Shown: positions 1 through 8,785 of the stretch, in pieces
Position numbering within the stretch: position 1 is the first letter of the stretch
Layout of the letters: each line of letters opens with the position of its first letter
Assembly: GCA_903921605.1 (NCBI GenBank)
Contig: CAIXQV010000348.1
Span: forward strand, 1 to 17,323
Length of the DNA stretch: 17,323 bases
DNA from: an uncultured Planctomycetaceae bacterium
GTDB taxonomy: Bacteria; Planctomycetota; Planctomycetia; Planctomycetales; Planctomycetaceae
Direction: 5' to 3'
Made by a program: the position numbers and the translations under genes
The notes under the pieces: generated by a model
What the model saw: only the letters and a program-made list of their open reading frames with translations
What the model was told of the DNA's origin: nothing
The model's database searches: none

Positions 1-268
1 AAGACCCGGGACGCACTGGACCGGGTTGAAACTGCAGTGTTTGAGATCGCAGTTCGGCACCGATCATTTCCGCGTCACAAATTTCGGCGGCCGATTTCAT
101 CGCCGTCAGATGTTGTCGCATCAGGCCGGGCTTTTCGCGTCCAGCACGGATTCGTTCAATTCGGATCGCTTTGCCGGAGACTGCCGACAACCCGATAGAC
201 GTCCGAAGGATCTGACCACCGCCTTCGCCCTGTGATCCGTCAATTGTGATCATCTCTGCCGCTGCCAT
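1..268 (-). CDS. rtcA: RNA 3'-terminal phosphate cyclase, N-terminal part (cut by window edge)
   Basis: This reading frame was found by translating the reverse complement; it runs off the left edge, so only the first 89 or so residues are present. RtcA converts an RNA 3'-phosphate to a 2',3'-cyclic phosphate using ATP, a cytosolic RNA-repair/end-processing reaction. The N terminus shows the family hallmark [16 protein letters not shown] (residues 9-24), then [15 protein letters not shown] and AAEIC, all in family order and spacing. The catalytic histidine lies in the missing C-terminal part. The start at 268 gives MAAAEM...; an internal ATG at 253 (MITIDGSQ) is equally plausible because E. 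coli RtcA begins only a few residues before this motif, and neither has a strong Shine-Dalgarno. Whether rtcB or another partner follows cannot be seen. The identification is secure; the exact start is not. Confidence 0.93.
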   Translation of the reverse strand, partial: MAAAEMITIDGSQGEGGGQILRTSIGLSAVSGKAIRIERIRAGREKPGLMRQHLTAMKSAAEICDAEMIGAELRSQTLQFQPGPVRPGS

Positions 269-476
269 GCTGAACCTGAAGTTTCCAAAGTGTCCTACTC
301 GATCTGCACCAACTTCGACGCAGGCTCTGACAGTGAACTTTACGAACTCTAATCTGATTCGCGGACTGGCCAGAGGATGAGAACGTTGACACATACTCAG
401 TGCATCAAGTTCACCTGCGGGGACCGAGCGTTACTTTTGAAGCCAGGAGAACCTCAGCCATCACGACTTCGTTGCG

Positions 477-507
477 GGAGTCACGCCCGACGTAGGGCGT
501 GTACTCC
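477..507. repeat. Inverted repeat / stem-loop
   Basis: GGAGTCACGCCC (477-488) pairs with GGGCGTG (495-501) plus ACTCC (503-507), leaving one bulged T at 502 and a six-base GACGTA loop. That is 12 base pairs. No T-run follows on either strand, so it is not an obvious terminator. It could be an RNA structure in a leader transcript or a copy of an interspersed repeat. Confidence 0.6.
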
Positions 508-576
508 TGTTGAGGTTTGGCATACCGACGTTCAGTAAAAATGGTATCGCACAACATGGCCACAATGGAATTCAGA

Positions 577-590
577 TGACACCTGTGTCA
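577..590. promoter_or_regulatory. Perfect dyad TGACAC-CT-GTGTCA, possible operator
   Basis: Six-base arms separated by two bases form a symmetric site of the size bound by a dimeric regulator. It lies about 170 bases upstream of the pilin-like start. No regulator gene is nearby and no second copy was seen, so an operator role is a guess. Confidence 0.2.
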
Positions 591-757
591 CAACCGGACT
601 AACCGGAGTTTGGCACTGCCGAATCGCTCCAGAACCGCGCCGATTTTGCGCCTGATGTCGTTTATGGGGTAAAGTTGATAAAACGAAACATCGCTTTTCG
701 ACACGGATGAATCCCCCCCATTGTTCACTGGCCTGTCGCGCCGCGGGAGCCTGGCTC

Positions 758-1021
758 ATGCGTCATTTACTGAAGAAGCTTATCGAAGACCAGAGCGGGA
801 TGATCATCTCCTCTGAGATTGTTCTGGTAGGCACGATCCTGGTGCTGGGCTCAATCGTTGGCCTGGCGTCACTTTCTTCAGCGGTGACTCATGAACTCAA
901 TGACGTTGCACAGGCGTGTGATCAGACTTACAACAATAACTATTCCAACAGTCCGGGCCGCAATGATTATTATCTGACCAGCAGTCAGGGCACTCCGGAA
1001 ATCACCGGAGGCGGTTACTAG
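758..1021 (+). CDS. Flp-pilin-like small membrane protein
   Basis: An 87-residue protein started at ATG 758 because GGGAG (745-749) lies 8 bases upstream; an in-frame ATG at 707 would add 17 uncharacteristic residues. A basic leader (MRHLLKKLIEDQSG, 1-14) is followed by one hydrophobic helix (about 21-43) and then a polar tail rich in Asn, Tyr and Ser. This resembles type IVb (Flp/Tad) prepilins, where a peptidase cuts after Gly and a Glu follows at +5. Here a cut after Gly14 puts Glu20 at +6, so processing is uncertain. The short ELNDVAQA stretch after the helix matches, from memory, a family of small planctomycete pilin-like proteins. No tad/cpa assembly genes are nearby, so it stands alone between its own leader and a strong terminator. 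It could also be a non-pilin anchored peptide. Confidence 0.7.
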   Translation: MRHLLKKLIEDQSGMIISSEIVLVGTILVLGSIVGLASLSSAVTHELNDVAQACDQTYNNNYSNSPGRNDYYLTSSQGTPEITGGGY

Positions 1022-1099
1022 GATTGAACGCCGCGCAGCACCTCTGCTGCTGCAAATAAATACACGCTGATGTCTTGATGGTTCTCCGCCATCGTTCTG

Positions 1100-1146
1100 C
1101 AAACGCCCCCGTCGAACTCACGCGCGACGGGGGTGTTTGCGTTTTT
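1100..1146 (+). terminator. Rho-independent terminator of the pilin-like gene
   Basis: Arms 1100-1114 and 1125-1139 form a 15-bp stem (one G-U pair) with a GC-rich core of five G:C pairs and a ten-base loop. TTTTT follows at 1142-1146. It starts 79 bases after the stop codon. On the opposite strand no T-run follows, so it would serve the converging exporter gene poorly. Confidence 0.9.
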
Positions 1147-1167
1147 ACACTTCAGGGATTCTCAGCA

Positions 1168-3375
1168 TCATTTCGTTACGGCTGGAGTCGTCCACCGCAG
1201 CAACAGCGGCAGCAGCACAAGATCACTGATCAGGCCACCGATCATGGATAAACTCAACAACGCGCCGAAGTATACCAGCGGGATAAACTCGGATGCGGTC
1301 AGCACCATAAAGCCGGCTACGAGGGCGAAGTGAGCCAGGACGACAGCCTTGCCGACGCTGGATTGAGCAGTGATGAGGGCTTCCGACAGACCAACTTTCG
1401 GTAAGGCATTCTGGAAGACTTCGATGTAGTGGACCGAACAGGTAAAGCCCATCGAGACGCTGGCGATCATCGCGGTGCCAATGTTGACGGGGACATTCAG
1501 CAGCCCCATCGAGCCCGTGACCAGAGCAATCGGGAACACGTTTGGGACAAGTGAGATTAATCCGATGCGAATACTGCGAAACGCAATCGCCATGCAGACA
1601 AATGTTCCAAAGCAGGCCCACAGAAAACTCTTCCACTGATCTTCCAGCAGACTATCAATAATGCGAGCCATCAGGACGAAAAGTCCCGACGCGACTGGAG
1701 CTTCCGCCTGCTTTGTCGCTTCACTGGCTGCCGCCTGCGTGCTTTCAAAATGCACAGCAATGGCGTCTCGGACTCTTTGAATTTGAGCCAGCTTGGCTTC
1801 AGTGGATTGTTGTTCCGGAGATCGCAGAACGATTCTCATCCGCCGTCGCTCGGGATTGTAAAAGCTCTGCACTAAATCATGCTGCCGTTGATCGACTTTC
1901 TGAAGTCTCGCGCTCGCTTTTCCGAGCCGAGGCGGCACGTCGATCGCATCGTTCAGCGACAGGACATCCAGTTGGCAATCTTCCGTTGATAACTGTTTCA
2001 GTACATTCGTCAGCTCTTTGGTCTGATCCAGAAACTCACTGGTCAATGGATCAGGAACATCAAACGCGACGTCCCACGTTCCAGCCGGTCCAAGATTAGA
2101 TTCCACAAATCGCAGGGACTGCACGATCGGAGATGACTCACGAAAGTTCTTGCTGAAGTCTGTTTCGACCTGCATCATCCAGAGGCCAGGAGCCGTGATG
2201 GCTGTCAGTGCAAGGCAAACAATAGTCGTCCCCACAGGATGCTGATCAATCAAATGGGCCATGCGATTCAGGACCGCGTCCAATTGATCCTCCAGACGCA
2301 CACGCCCCGGGATCGGAACGTTCCTGCCCGAAGCAAAAGCCGCTGGCAGCACAGCCAATGTGACCACAATGACAAGCAGCGTCGCCAGAGTCATCATGAT
2401 CGCAAAACTGCGGACAGGCACGATTTCCGAAACCAGCAACGCGGCAAAGCCAACGGCAATTGTGACGACGGTCCACAACACCGGATGCCAGAGTTCTCTC
2501 AGTGTCTGCACGGCTGCGTCGCGTGCGTTCAGGGAGCCTCGCAGCTCACGATAGGAAACGATGATATGTGTGGTCGTACTGATGGAGATAATGGTGACCA
2601 GCGAGTTCAGCATAGAACTGACCATACTCAATTGCGCACCAGCCAGAACAAGTATCGCACGAGTGCAAACGACGGAAGTGATCACGATTCCGATGGACAC
2701 AAGCACCCAGCGAATACTTCGGAAGATAATCATCAACATAAAAGACAAAACACCCAGTGAGGCGAGGTACAGAAGATTGCCGTCCCGCTCAACCAGATCA
2801 AACATGTCCTGAATCTGAACGGCTTCCCCTGCGACCGAGGTCTTGGCATCAAACTCCCTGGCCACCGCTCGAATCGCACGGATCGTGTCGACTCGTGCCG
2901 CGTTGGCTGAATCGCCGGCATAAAGCTGGAGTACGATCGCAGTGGTTTCCTGATCCGGGCCGATCAGAATTCCGTCAAACAGACTGAGCAGGGCTCTGCG
3001 AGTGTTTCTATTTCGAGGAGTCTTCTGGAGGAATCGAGCAAGGTCTCGAGTTCTCGCGCCATCCACTCCCGGCAGTTCCCCAAGCTTTGCGGCCAACGTT
3101 TTTATGCGTTGCTCCGCTTCAGGAGTGAGTTCAGGATATTCGCCTTCAGGATTTGTCTGTAGCAGTCCGGGCTGATGCCAGGCAACAATGACAAACTCGT
3201 CGCCTCCAAAATCCTTGCGAGATCTCTTTAAGACCTGAATGTCGGGGTTGGCTGGAGGAAAAAAGGACTCGATTGTCTGGTCGAACGACAGTCGATTCGC
3301 CACCGGGATGGCTCCCAGCAACAAAACAACCGTGGCCAGCAGCAGCCAATTGCGATAATCCACGAGCCGATTCAT
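1168..3375 (-). CDS. RND superfamily (MMPL-type) exporter
   Basis: A 735-residue inner-membrane transporter with classic RND duplication. TM1 is at about 10-28, a large periplasmic domain at 29-200, TM2-TM6 at about 201-344, TM7 at about 382-400, a second periplasmic domain at 401-580, and TM8-TM12 at about 582-725. It belongs with the predicted exporters of the RND superfamily (MMPL domain, COG1033-like), often tied to lipid or hopanoid export; the substrate is unknown. The ATG at 3375 was chosen because AAAGGA sits 5 bases upstream and it places TM1 right after a short basic leader; an ATG at 3399 would add eight residues with a poorer ribosome site. TM4 (SISTTTHII) and TM10 (GFTCSVHYI) lack the acidic residue often found there, while the nearby histidines (270 and 649) are kept. 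No membrane-fusion or outer-membrane partner adjoins it. Confidence 0.87.
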   Translation of the reverse strand: MNRLVDYRNWLLLATVVLLLGAIPVANRLSFDQTIESFFPPANPDIQVLKRSRKDFGGDEFVIVAWHQPGLLQTNPEGEYPELTPEAEQRIKTLAAKLGELPGVDGARTRDLARFLQKTPRNRNTRRALLSLFDGILIGPDQETTAIVLQLYAGDSANAARVDTIRAIRAVAREFDAKTSVAGEAVQIQDMFDLVERDGNLLYLASLGVLSFMLMIIFRSIRWVLVSIGIVITSVVCTRAILVLAGAQLSMVSSMLNSLVTIISISTTTHIIVSYRELRGSLNARDAAVQTLRELWHPVLWTVVTIAVGFAALLVSEIVPVRSFAIMMTLATLLVIVVTLAVLPAAFASGRNVPIPGRVRLEDQLDAVLNRMAHLIDQHPVGTTIVCLALTAITAPGLWMMQVETDFSKNFRESSPIVQSLRFVESNLGPAGTWDVAFDVPDPLTSEFLDQTKELTNVLKQLSTEDCQLDVLSLNDAIDVPPRLGKASARLQKVDQRQHDLVQSFYNPERRRMRIVLRSPEQQSTEAKLAQIQRVRDAIAVHFESTQAAASEATKQAEAPVASGLFVLMARIIDSLLEDQWKSFLWACFGTFVCMAIAFRSIRIGLISLVPNVFPIALVTGSMGLLNVPVNIGTAMIASVSMGFTCSVHYIEVFQNALPKVGLSEALITAQSSVGKAVVLAHFALVAGFMVLTASEFIPLVYFGALLSLSMIGGLISDLVLLPLLLRWTTPAVTK

Positions 3376-3664
3376 GACAATCCTTTGCACGATTGCCATC
3401 GCTCACCACGTGAATAGCCCGTCGGCTCCGCCCGGAGCCACTCACAGGGAGTTTTCTGACCATCCACGTTGATAACTTTCCTCAAAATTCAGGCCGCCTG
3501 CCGATTCGATCGCGGCGGAACTGTAACGGATGTGTTTCTATCGTGTCACTGCCGGTCTCGAATTCCCGGCGGTTTCAGCGATCAGACACCACCGGATAGC
3601 GGGATATTGATTTGGAAAGCAGAGCGGTGATTTCTTCTTGTTTTCGTCGCAAAAATCTCATCTC

Positions 3665-3718
3665 GCGTCTTTGCGATTCTGCGTCTCTGTGTGAAACTGT
3701 TTTTTCACGCAAAGACGC
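3665..3718. repeat. Inverted repeat GCGTCTTTGCG ... CGCAAAGACGC
   Basis: Exact 11-bp arms (3665-3675 and 3708-3718) flank an internal hairpin, GTGAAA (3691-3696) with TTTCAC (3703-3708). A partial extra copy, GCGTCTC, begins at 3681, and GGACGCAC follows the right arm. The inside hairpin can compete with the outer arms. This looks like an interspersed non-coding element, not a terminator. Confidence 0.7.
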
Positions 3719-3936
3719 CAGGACGCACAGGGGAAAAACAGAATTCACGGGCTTTAATGGACTGGACTTTCAACCTGAACCCCAGACCGGCAGCCCATAG
3801 CATGCTCGCTTTCCAAGCGGCATATCCGCACAGTCCTGCGGTCAGTAACGAAAAAGAGGCTTCTTCCGCACAGGATGCATGAAACGGCGTCTCGCAATCG
3901 AGATCCCGGGCGGCGTCATGTTCAGATCCGGGGGAA

Positions 3937-3966
3937 TTGAAGTTACGGCATTTCTTTGGGTATAAA
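3937..3966 (+). promoter_or_regulatory. Candidate sigma-70 promoter for the DUF1549/DUF1553 gene
   Basis: TTGAAG (3937-3942) and TATAAA (3961-3966) are separated by 18 bases, matching 4/6 and 5/6 of the -35 and -10 consensus. The predicted start near 3973 would leave a leader of roughly 105 bases before ATG 4079. It is the best promoter match I found in the window, but planctomycete promoters are poorly defined. Confidence 0.45.
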
Positions 3967-4078
3967 CGAGGCTATCATGATCTGCCGGTGTCCGCGTCTC
4001 ATCGCGTTCGGTGTGCTGAGACGAGATCGCCGTCGAATCTTCCTGCCTCCGCATTGACCCACCAGCGGATCTCTATTC

Positions 4079-7000
4079 ATGAACACTCCCACTGCGCGTT
4101 TCTTCGCATCGTGTGCGTTTGTCTCCCTCGTTCTCTTTAGTCAACCGGCATTCAGCGACGTTGACTTTCAGCGGGACGTGCAACCTATTCTGGCGGAACA
4201 CTGTTGGCATTGCCACGGTGCTGACGCAGAAGATCGCAGAGGCGGCCTTCGGCTTGACGTTCAGGATTCTGCGTTTAAGGGTGGTGAATCAGGCGTCGCG
4301 GCCATCGTGCCTGGCAAACCTGACGAGAGCGAACTCATTCGTCGCGTCATGACTCACGATGCCGATCTGATTATGCCTCCGCCGGATCAGAAGAAACCGG
4401 TCTCCGAGTTACAGATTCAGACGCTGAAGCAATGGGTCACAGAAGGCGCGAAGTATCAGGCTCATTGGGCTTTCACGCCGCCAACGAAAACTCCGCTGCC
4501 AAATGTTGCTGCAAAGAATCCGATCGATGCGTTCGTGATGAGCAGATTACAAGCCGAAGGCTTAGCGCCCTCGCCACAGGCCGCGAATCATACGCTCGGT
4601 CGACGCGTGTATCTTGATCTTACGGGACTTCCGCCGTCTCCTCAGGAGTTGACCGCATTCGAACAGGATGGGCTGGAGGCAACGGTCGATCGCTTGATCA
4701 ACAGTGATCGCTTCGGCGAGAAATGGGCTCGGCATTGGCTCGATCTGGCTCGTTACTCGGACACGAACGGTTACGAGAAGGATCTGCAGCGAGAACAATG
4801 GGCGTGGCGGGATTGGGTCATTCATGCCGTCAACCGTGACATGCCGTACAACCAGTTTCTGATTGAACAGATTGCGGGTGACCTGCTTCCGAATGCGACC
4901 CAGAGTCAGATTATTGCCACCGGTTTTCTTCGCAACAGCATGATCAACGAAGAAGGTGCCATTGTGGCGGAACAGTTCCGCATGGTTGAAATGTTTGATC
5001 GCGTCGACTGCATCGGCAAGGCGGTGCTTGGCCTGTCAACTCAGTGTGCTCAATGTCATACACACAAGTTTGACCCGATCACACACGACGAGTACTACGG
5101 AATGTTCGCATTCCTGAATAACTCCTATGAAGCCCAGTCCTGGATTTACACCGACGATCAGTTGCGGCAGACCGTCGAGATTCAGGAAAAGATCCGAACG
5201 GCAGAAAACCGAATCCGCACTGAGCGACCTCAGTGGCAGGACGAACTGAACGCCTGGTCCACGGCCTTGACAACGGCCACAATTGACTGGCAACCTCTGG
5301 AAGCGATCGAACTCGGGAGCATCAGCGGCCTGAATCACCCGACTCAGGAAGCCGACAAGTCGTTACTGATGAAAGGGCACACCAGCAACGACGTGTTTAT
5401 GATTGCCGCTCCAGCCTTGAAGGGAATTACAGGCTTACGGCTGGAGGCTTTGCCGCATCGCGATCTTCCTCATAACGGTCCCGGCCGAAGTCGCAACGGG
5501 ACATGGGTGATCAATGAACTGGAGGTCTTCGTCCGAAAGCCCGACAGTCAGGACTGGGAAAAGCAAAAGCTGGTCAATGCGACGGCCGACTTTTCCGAAC
5601 CGGAAGCAAAACACGACGAAGGCAAACGAGCAACCGGCCCTGTCGCCCATCTGATTGATGGCAATGACTCGACCAGTTGGAATGCTGACCGAGGTATTGG
5701 TCGCCGAAATCAGGCGAGCGTTGCGGTGCTGCAGTTTGAGAAGCCTTTGGAGTTTCCTGAAGGCTCACAGATGAAGGTCGCGTGGCGAATGGGCGACATG
5801 CTCGGATGCGGTCGGTTCAGTGTCACAACGGCTCCGACTCCAGCGGCCCCAGCGGTCGATCATGCCGCGATTCTGGCATTGCGGGGGGCCCCGGAAGAGC
5901 GAACGCACGAACAGTCAGTGGTGATGTTTGCGGCGTGGCGGTCGTCTGTTCCGGAACTCAAGCCAATCACTGACGAGATCGACGCTCTCTACAAATCGTT
6001 GCCTGCTGCATCGACTTCGATTCTGCATATGGCCGAACGTGAACCAGCTTATCAGCGAGTCACTCATCTTCTCGATCGGGGCAGCTGGGACCAACCTCTG
6101 AAACCAGTCGAACCGCATGTGCCCACAGGACTCAATCCGTTCCCGGAAGACGCTCCGAAGAATCGACTTGGCTTTGCCATGTGGCTGGCAGATTCCCGAT
6201 CCCCGTTGACTGCGAGAGTCGCCGTGAACCAGGCCTGGCAGGCGATCTTAGGAATTGGTCTTGTCGAGACCGCTGAAGATTTTGGCACGCGTGCGCCGGT
6301 ACCTCAGTATCGTGAATTGCTGGATTGGCTGGCCGTGGATTTTATGGAGCATGGCTGGAGTCGAAAGCATTTGATTCGCACGATTGTGAGCAGTACGACC
6401 TATCAGCAGGCGTCGAATGCGTCGCCGCAGATGCTGGAACGCGATCCTCGCAATCAACTATTGGCACGAGGCCCGCGTTTTCGGGCCGATGCTGAGGTCG
6501 TTCGAGACATTGCGTTGACTGCAGCCGGTTTGATTCATCATCGCATTGGTGGCCCCGGAGTGATTCCTCCGGTTCCCCAGAACGTGCTGGATTACAACTA
6601 CGTGTACCCCGGATATTGGACTCCGGCCACAGGGCCGGAACGTTATCGACGCACCGTGTACGGTTTTCGGAAACGTTCCATGCCAGATCCGGTGATGTCG
6701 AATTTTGATGCACCGAACGGTGATTTCTCCTGTGCTCGGCGAGTTCGTTCGAATACTCCGTTGGCAGCGTTGACTGGTCTGAATGAAACGATTTTCGTTG
6801 AGGCCGCTCGTGCATTGGCCATGCGAGTTCTCAAGGAAGCGGGCAGTGATGATAAGGAACGGGCAAAGTACGCCTTTCTGTTGTGTACGTCCCGACCACC
6901 GAGCGACGTTGAATGCAATGAAGTTCTGGCCCTGTTGAAGTCACGTCGGCAACGATTGGCCGATGGCTGGCTGAATCCTCGCGAAGTCATCACGGGGGAA

Positions 7001-7111
7001 CCAGGCACGTTGCCAGCCTTGCCGGAAAACACGACGCCACAGGATGCTGCGGCGTGGACACTGGTCGCGCGAGTGTTATTGAATCTTGATGAAACAATGG
7101 CGAAGAATTAA
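4079..7111 (+). CDS. Secreted planctomycete cytochrome-c / DUF1549 / DUF1553 protein
   Basis: A 1010-residue exported protein. A signal peptide (1-26, ending AFS) precedes a planctomycete-type cytochrome c domain (PSCyt1) with haem motif CWHCH at 42-46. DUF1549 (PSCyt2) spans about 140-345 and ends with a second haem-type motif, CAQCH (323-327). The middle (about 400-600) looks like a beta-rich galactose-binding/discoidin-type insert. DUF1553 (PSD1) spans about 690-960, beginning NRLGFAMWLADSRSP. The biochemical role of the family is unsettled; expansion alongside sulfatases and DUF1501 proteins has led to proposals of a role in polysaccharide breakdown or electron transfer, which is inference. 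ATG 4079 is chosen because it directly yields a good signal peptide, though its ribosome site is weak. It is followed by its usual DUF1501 partner, probably in one transcript. Confidence 0.95.
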   Translation: MNTPTARFFASCAFVSLVLFSQPAFSDVDFQRDVQPILAEHCWHCHGADAEDRRGGLRLDVQDSAFKGGESGVAAIVPGKPDESELIRRVMTHDADLIMPPPDQKKPVSELQIQTLKQWVTEGAKYQAHWAFTPPTKTPLPNVAAKNPIDAFVMSRLQAEGLAPSPQAANHTLGRRVYLDLTGLPPSPQELTAFEQDGLEATVDRLINSDRFGEKWARHWLDLARYSDTNGYEKDLQREQWAWRDWVIHAVNRDMPYNQFLIEQIAGDLLPNATQSQIIATGFLRNSMINEEGAIVAEQFRMVEMFDRVDCIGKAVLGLSTQCAQCHTHKFDPITHDEYYGMFAFLNNSYEAQSWIYTDDQLRQTVEIQEKIRTAENRIRTERPQWQDELNAWSTALTTATIDWQPLEAIELGSISGLNHPTQEADKSLLMKGHTSNDVFMIAAPALKGITGLRLEALPHRDLPHNGPGRSRNGTWVINELEVFVRKPDSQDWEKQKLVNATADFSEPEAKHDEGKRATGPVAHLIDGNDSTSWNADRGIGRRNQASVAVLQFEKPLEFPEGSQMKVAWRMGDMLGCGRFSVTTAPTPAAPAVDHAAILALRGAPEERTHEQSVVMFAAWRSSVPELKPITDEIDALYKSLPAASTSILHMAEREPAYQRVTHLLDRGSWDQPLKPVEPHVPTGLNPFPEDAPKNRLGFAMWLADSRSPLTARVAVNQAWQAILGIGLVETAEDFGTRAPVPQYRELLDWLAVDFMEHGWSRKHLIRTIVSSTTYQQASNASPQMLERDPRNQLLARGPRFRADAEVVRDIALTAAGLIHHRIGGPGVIPPVPQNVLDYNYVYPGYWTPATGPERYRRTVYGFRKRSMPDPVMSNFDAPNGDFSCARRVRSNTPLAALTGLNETIFVEAARALAMRVLKEAGSDDKERAKYAFLLCTSRPPSDVECNEVLALLKSRRQRLADGWLNPREVITGEPGTLPALPENTTPQDAAAWTLVARVLLNLDETMAKN

Positions 7112-7128
7112 GAACGCCTAACATATCC

Positions 7129-7184
7129 GTAGCTGGGCTCGTGAGAGCTCAGAAACACATCCGAATTCTCACGAATCCGGCTAC
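7129..7184. repeat. Long imperfect hairpin between the DUF1553 and DUF1501 genes
   Basis: Bases 7129-7147 pair with 7166-7184 at 18 of 19 positions (three G-U, one mismatch, C7138/A7175) around an 18-base loop. A second, mutually exclusive hairpin uses CTGGGCTC (7133-7140) and GAGCTCAG (7145-7152) closed by a GNRA-type GTGA tetraloop. No T-run follows, so simple termination is unlikely. It may be an RNA-processing or stability element within the operon, or a copy of an interspersed repeat. Confidence 0.7.
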
Positions 7185-7265
7185 ACTCCACAGACACTAC
7201 CAACAGTTCATTTCCTGCTCAGTATCGTGGGGCTTCTTAAAACCCTTCCTGACGAGAACACTGCC

Positions 7266-8699
<1,434 letters not shown>

Positions 8700-8715
8700 A
8701 TGAATTAAATCGTAA

Positions 8716-8776
8716 GATGGGCATTCCAGCCCGTCCTTCTGAGGTCGGACAAGAATATTCGACCTTCATTTGTTTT
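8716..8776. terminator. Twin hairpins between converging DUF1501 and maf genes
   Basis: The first hairpin is GATGGGC (8716-8722) with GCCCGTC (8729-8735), loop ATTCCA. The second is GAGGTCG (8741-8747) with CGACCTT (8760-8766), loop of 12, followed by TTTGTTTTT ending at 8776. For plus-strand transcripts the second hairpin plus T-run is a plausible but weak terminator of the DUF1501 gene; for the converging maf gene the first hairpin is followed only by CTTACGATTT. The first hairpin motif recurs at 9661-9678. Confidence 0.5.
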
Positions 8777-8785
8777 TACAAAGCG

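Larger units (their letters stand above)
269..757. other. Non-coding gap between rtcA and the pilin-like gene
   Basis: This divergent gap must hold the promoters of rtcA (leftward) and of the small plus-strand gene. No reading frame here looks like a protein. It contains a long bulged hairpin (477-507), a short perfect dyad (577-590) and the near repeat AACCGGACT/AACCGGAG around 593-608. I could not find a convincing sigma-70 promoter. A TGGCAC at 611-616 superficially resembles a sigma-54 element, but its spacing is wrong. Confidence 0.6.
3376..4078. other. Divergent gap upstream of the exporter and the DUF1549/DUF1553 gene
   Basis: No coding sequence is recognisable. The stretch holds an inverted repeat (3665-3718) with a T-rich lead-in, and a good sigma-70-like promoter (3937-3966) facing the downstream gene. 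Short frames around 3612-4140 have no protein-like composition. Confidence 0.6.

Noticed and set aside
611..627. TGGCAC followed by CGC, resembling a sigma-54 promoter
   Set aside because: The distance between the GG and GC elements is two bases too long (12 instead of 10 between them), and no sigma-54 activator is visible.
2239..2760. 173-codon plus-strand frame inside the exporter gene
   Set aside because: It is antisense to a clear transporter gene and has a His/Asp/Gln-rich low-complexity composition typical of a shadow frame.
7227..7265. GTG-initiated N-terminal extension of the DUF1501 protein
   Set aside because: It adds 13 residues unlike the family and moves the Tat motif inward; ATG 7266 gives a normal Tat signal.
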